From Streptomyces coryli (GTDB lineage: Bacteria > Actinomycetota > Actinomycetes > Streptomycetales > Streptomycetaceae), in assembly GCF_011044975.1 (NCBI RefSeq), contig NZ_JAAKZV010000002.1, positions 62,001 through 126,000 of the forward strand: a stretch of DNA of 64,000 nucleotides. Direction: 5' to 3'. Below, piece after piece: positions 61,321 to 64,000 of the stretch (position 1 is the first letter of the stretch; each line of letters opens with the position of its first letter). The notes beneath the pieces were generated by a model that was not told the DNA's origin, searched no databases, and worked only from the letters and a program-made list of their open reading frames with translations. Position numbers and translations under genes: made by a program.

Positions 61321-61914
61321 GTGACGACGTTCTCCTCCACTGCGGCCGCCTCGGCCGAGCCTTCCCGCACCTGGGTCGAGTCCATGGGCGGCCCGCTGAT
61401 CGCAGTGCCGGTTTCCGCGCTGAGCCAGTGGCATGGTTGCACCCAGTCGGGGATGGTCGTCGGCAGCGATGACGATCTGGACGACTACGACCGCGCGTGC
61501 GAGGTGGAGGGTCTGGCCGGCGTGATCGCCGTCGGCGCGGATGGTGCCCAGGGGCTTGTCCTGGCGGACGAGCCGGCCAGCAGCTTCTATCTGCCGGAGC
61601 ACCGGGCCTTCGTTCGCTGGCTGGGCGCCAACAGCGAGGACGACCTGCTCGCCGCGGCCCGGGCGGTGCTCGCCGATTCCACCGCCATGTGGGAGGAGTG
61701 CGGCATTTGGCAGACAGATGGCCCAGCGGTTCTCATGGACTCCGTGACCGCAGGAGCCGAGGTCAGCGTCGGGTACCCGAACGGCGCAGGCATGCCGGAG
61801 CAGGCCCCCGTCGCCCTGCCGCCCGGTAGCTGGATGGTCCGCGCCGTCCATGCCTCACCCATCGAGGACACCTCGGTGGGCGTGATCCAACTTTTGCCTC
61901 AGCCATCGAGCTGA
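61321..61914 (+). CDS. Imm21-family immunity protein (orphan)
   Basis: 197 aa from GTG. ESMGGPLIAVPVSALSQWHGCTQSG is the Imm21 opening, followed by DDDLDDYDRACEVEGLAGVIAVGADGAQGLVLADEPASSFYLPEHRAFVRWLGANSEDDL. Imm21 proteins neutralise polymorphic toxins delivered by contact or secretion. No toxin gene (Rhs/LXG/Tox-) is adjacent; the cognate toxin may have been lost with the IS21 rearrangement, or this may protect against toxins of other strains. Confidence 0.8.
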   Translation: MTTFSSTAAASAEPSRTWVESMGGPLIAVPVSALSQWHGCTQSGMVVGSDDDLDDYDRACEVEGLAGVIAVGADGAQGLVLADEPASSFYLPEHRAFVRWLGANSEDDLLAAARAVLADSTAMWEECGIWQTDGPAVLMDSVTAGAEVSVGYPNGAGMPEQAPVALPPGSWMVRAVHASPIEDTSVGVIQLLPQPSS

Positions 61915-61941
61915 TCGAGATCAGCCCTCGGCAGGAGGAGG

Positions 61942-62300
61942 TCAGGATGCTTCGCCGTCGAGTCGGCTGAGGAGTCCGGCGAAGATCTGCTCGCGGGCGA
62001 CCTGTCCTTTGGCCGCCGCGTCGTCTCGCTGGCGTTCGAGGGTGGGCCGGAACTCGATCGTGGTGACGAAGAACGTGCAGGACTCGCAGATCGACTCGAA
62101 GTGGCAGTCCGTCTCGACGGGGCGAGCGCAGTAGCCGTTGCCGAGCATCCGGCGGTGCACTTCCCGGCGAAGCTTGGCCATCTCCGAGCCTTCGGCGTCG
62201 GCCGGCAGCTGCCATGGGGTGTCGTATAGGGCCTCGACCTTCTCCGAGACGGCGAAATACTCGTCCGCAACGGTCCGGTTGACTAGGCCTGCGGGCGCCC
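61942..62300 (-). pseudogene. C-terminal end of a tyrosine-type integrase
   Basis: RTVADEYFAVSEKVEALYDTPWQLP then AKLRREVHRRMLGNGYCARPVETDCHFESICESCTFFVTTIEFRPTLERQRDDAAAKGQVAREQIFAGLLSRLD is the tail of a Streptomyces integrase with a C-terminal Cys-rich (CxxICESC) extension. The catalytic part is absent and no start remains. Confidence 0.65.
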
Positions 62301-62344
62301 TCGATCGGGCCGGTGGCTATCGGCCAGCCGTTGGCGAGGGCGGC

Positions 62345-63445
62345 TCAGGGGCCGACGTATTCGTACACGCCTCCGTGGGGATGGCGCAGTATCGCGCGGA
62401 GGCCGTTCGGGGTGGGCTGTGGCGGCATCACCATGGTGGCGCCGGCCGCGACCGCTTCCTCGATTACGGCGGTCAGATCCGCGGTCGCCACCGTGGCATT
62501 CACTCGGGCGGCTTGTTGCACCGCCTCGTCGGGGCCGCTGATCAGGAGGAAGGGGCCGACGCCGGCGAGTTGCACTCCCGCGTATGCGAAGCGTGCGGCC
62601 TGCTGCCCCGTCAGGCGCTCGTAGAAGGGGATCGCCGCTTCCAGGTCGTCGACGCGCTGCCGTGCGATCACGGAGTCAATCTTCATCGTCATGCCGGAGT
62701 TCCTCTCGGAGTCGGTGCCGATCAGATGGGCCAGGACGCAACGCATCGCGTCGCGGATCGCCTCGCGCGAGGTGTCGGTCGGGTCAGCGGTCTCGAAGCC
62801 GTGGTGTCCCTGCGGCACGTCTATCACCTCGATTGCGGCTCCGCAGTCCTCCGCGGCGGCCATGAACTCGGCGACTGTCTCGGCGATTTCGGGTGCTTCG
62901 AGTCCCACGCGGAGCACGACGATCGGGAGGCCGCCGGCTTCGCGCACCGCGTTCACCGGGTGGAAGCGGCTGCCGCCGAGTCCCCAGTCCGGCAACGGGG
63001 CGAGGAGCGGGTAGCTCGCAGCCAGGCAGCGGAGCCAGAACGGTGGCCGACGTAGCCAGTCCGCGATCAGCAGGCCGCCACCGGAGAAGAACCACAGCGC
63101 GATGCGGTCCCGGTCGACACGCGGATCGGCCCTGACGAGTTCCACCGCGGCCAGGATGTCCTGCGCGGCTCGGGGATAGTCGCCGGCATCGTGCAGCCGA
63201 TGGTTAAGGGTCGCCCCCACCGCTCCGTGCTGGGCGGCGAACCGCGCGTGCCCGATCAAGGTCGGCCAGTCCCGGGGGGTGGGCCGGGCGTTGGCGGGCA
63301 CCGGACCGCCATGTACGAATACCACCGCCGGGTGCGGTCCGTGCTTCGCGGGAACGTAGAGGTCGACGTGTCCGATCCGCTCGCGCGGCAGGTCCGGGGT
63401 GTCCAGCAGGAATGGCCGCAGGTGTACGGGACGCTCGTCACTCAT
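62345..63445 (-). CDS. Alpha/beta-hydrolase-VOC fusion protein
   Basis: 366 aa in two parts. Residues 1-250: dienelactone-hydrolase-like fold (HPAVVFVHGGPVP; IALWFFSGGGLLIADW with a FSGGG nucleophile elbow; PQGHHGFET with the catalytic His). Residues 252-366: complete VOC protein (MTMKIDSVIARQRVDDLEAAIPFYERLTG...YVGP). At the join a GAGAGGAA precedes ATG-ACG-ATG, so the VOC part may also be translated alone. Divergent from a MerR gene and driven by a MerR-type promoter. Confidence 0.8.
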   Translation of the reverse strand: MSDERPVHLRPFLLDTPDLPRERIGHVDLYVPAKHGPHPAVVFVHGGPVPANARPTPRDWPTLIGHARFAAQHGAVGATLNHRLHDAGDYPRAAQDILAAVELVRADPRVDRDRIALWFFSGGGLLIADWLRRPPFWLRCLAASYPLLAPLPDWGLGGSRFHPVNAVREAGGLPIVVLRVGLEAPEIAETVAEFMAAAEDCGAAIEVIDVPQGHHGFETADPTDTSREAIRDAMRCVLAHLIGTDSERNSGMTMKIDSVIARQRVDDLEAAIPFYERLTGQQAARFAYAGVQLAGVGPFLLISGPDEAVQQAARVNATVATADLTAVIEEAVAAGATMVMPPQPTPNGLRAILRHPHGGVYEYVGP

Positions 63446-63520
63446 GGGCCCGCCAGTGAAGTCGGCACCAGGAGTATTGCTGTCATGGTCCTCTCCCGTT
63501 CGTTTGTGGCGTACGCCGAT

Positions 63521-63551
63521 ACGGTAGGAACTCCCCCTGAGGGAGGTTCAA
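63521..63551 (-). promoter_or_regulatory. MerR-type promoter with 19-bp spacer
   Basis: The minus strand carries TTGAAC (63546-63551), a 19-nt spacer, and TACCGT (63526-63521). The spacer is filled by an imperfect dyad with GAAC and GTTC ends (63528-63549). Such a long spacer is the hallmark of promoters activated by MerR-family distortion of DNA. It drives the hydrolase-VOC gene. Confidence 0.8.
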
Positions 63552-64000
63552 GTGGTGCCAGGGCACGACGACGGTTTGTGGGGCATCGGCGAGCTCGCCG
63601 GGCGCGTCGGCGTCACCGTCAAGACGGTCCGCTTCTATTCCGAGCGCGGCCTGTTGCCGGAGGCCTCCCGCAGTTCCGGAGGCCACCGCCGCTACGGCCG
63701 GGACGCGCTGGGCCGGCTGCGTCTGATCCGCTCGTTACGCGCACTGGACCTGCCCCTTCCGCAGGTGCGGCGCATCCTCGATGAGGACGCCGGGGCAGGC
63801 CAGGCACTGGAGGACGTCGTCGACCAGCAGCTGCGCGAACTCGGCACCCGGCTGGTGACCCTGCGCTGGCGCGAAGCGGCCCTACGAATGATCCAGGAAT
63901 CCTCGCCGCAGGAGCGCGCCGATCGGCTGCTGCTACTCGGCGCAGTGACCAGCGCCCCCAACACGGACTCGCTGGTGCGGTTCTGGCGCCGCTGGCTGCC
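63552..64000 (+). CDS. MerR-family transcriptional activator (3' end outside window)
   Basis: Start GTG at 63552 (or 63555) with GGGAGG just upstream, inside the promoter dyad. WGIGELAGRVGVTVKTVRFYSERGLLPEASRSSGGHRRYGRDALGRLRLIRSLRALDLPLPQVRRIL is the MerR winged helix and first coiled-coil helix. The rest runs off the window edge, so the ligand domain is not fully seen. Divergent from its likely target. Confidence 0.88.
   Translation, partial: MVPGHDDGLWGIGELAGRVGVTVKTVRFYSERGLLPEASRSSGGHRRYGRDALGRLRLIRSLRALDLPLPQVRRILDEDAGAGQALEDVVDQQLRELGTRLVTLRWREAALRMIQESSPQERADRLLLLGAVTSAPNTDSLVRFWRRWL

Overview
The window is very GC-rich, with third codon positions almost always G or C, GTG/TTG starts next to purine-rich Shine-Dalgarno sequences, and many actinobacterial families (DUF5133, DrrA-type exporters, SigJ/ECF41, Imm21, MmyB-type regulators, PhoD). 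It reads as Streptomyces or a close relative. The density of regulators, transporters, broken genes and transposon remains suggests a chromosome arm rather than the core. Identifications come from reading the translations; no database search was run.

Layout. 1-1.9 kb: end of a GlnX-like membrane protein and a GlnH-like solute-binding protein. 2-3.2 kb: secreted GH43-like protein. 3.2-5.8 kb: ECF41 sigma factor divergent from a Tat-exported amidohydrolase. 5.8-10.4 kb: three regulator/enzyme pairs (TetR/epimerase-GNAT, SDR, XRE/carboxymuconolactone decarboxylase-like). 10.4-13.3 kb: subtilisin-like protease with an autotransporter-type repeat. 13.3-22.2 kb: mixed genes (Ser/Thr kinase, MHS-type transporter, VOC protein) among pseudogenes. 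22.3-28.9 kb: two near-identical ABC-2 exporter pairs around a DHFR-like enzyme; the second belongs to a PadR-DUF1048-DUF1048 group beside a TetR gene with two palindromic operators. 28.7-30.1 kb: uridine-kinase-like gene and a broken GNAT gene.

30.5-40.6 kb is a compound-utilisation cluster: FAD oxidoreductase, AraC/phytanoyl-dioxygenase divergent module, sugar-type ABC importer, a second AraC/dioxygenase module and a third AraC gene. A 13-bp motif is identical before the oxidoreductase and before the importer and occurs in variant form in the second divergent gap. 40.6-42.2 kb: PhoD phosphatase. 42.9-51.2 kb is the most coherent unit: a LacI regulator whose palindromic operator covers its own TTG start, and opposite it an eight-gene, mostly translationally coupled operon behind a near-copy of the operator: BtpA-like protein, PfkB kinase, ribose-type importer (binding protein, ATPase, permease), phosphotriesterase-like hydrolase, amidotransferase-like protein, TenA-like protein. 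It looks like uptake, phosphorylation and hydrolysis of one unidentified sugar-like or N-heterocyclic compound.

51.2-62.3 kb is a graveyard: broken response regulator, SDR, DNA cytosine methyltransferase and methyltransferase fragments, and an IS21-family remnant (istA/istB) whose istB is split by a 3.6-kb Tn554-like element with two tyrosine recombinases (both damaged), an XRE-like protein and a passenger. An orphan Imm21 gene and an integrase tail follow. The window ends with a hydrolase-VOC fusion divergent from a MerR gene across a promoter with a 19-bp spacer. Three dispersed tRNA-3'-end-like fragments lie beside hairpins or broken genes and may mark past integration or rearrangement.
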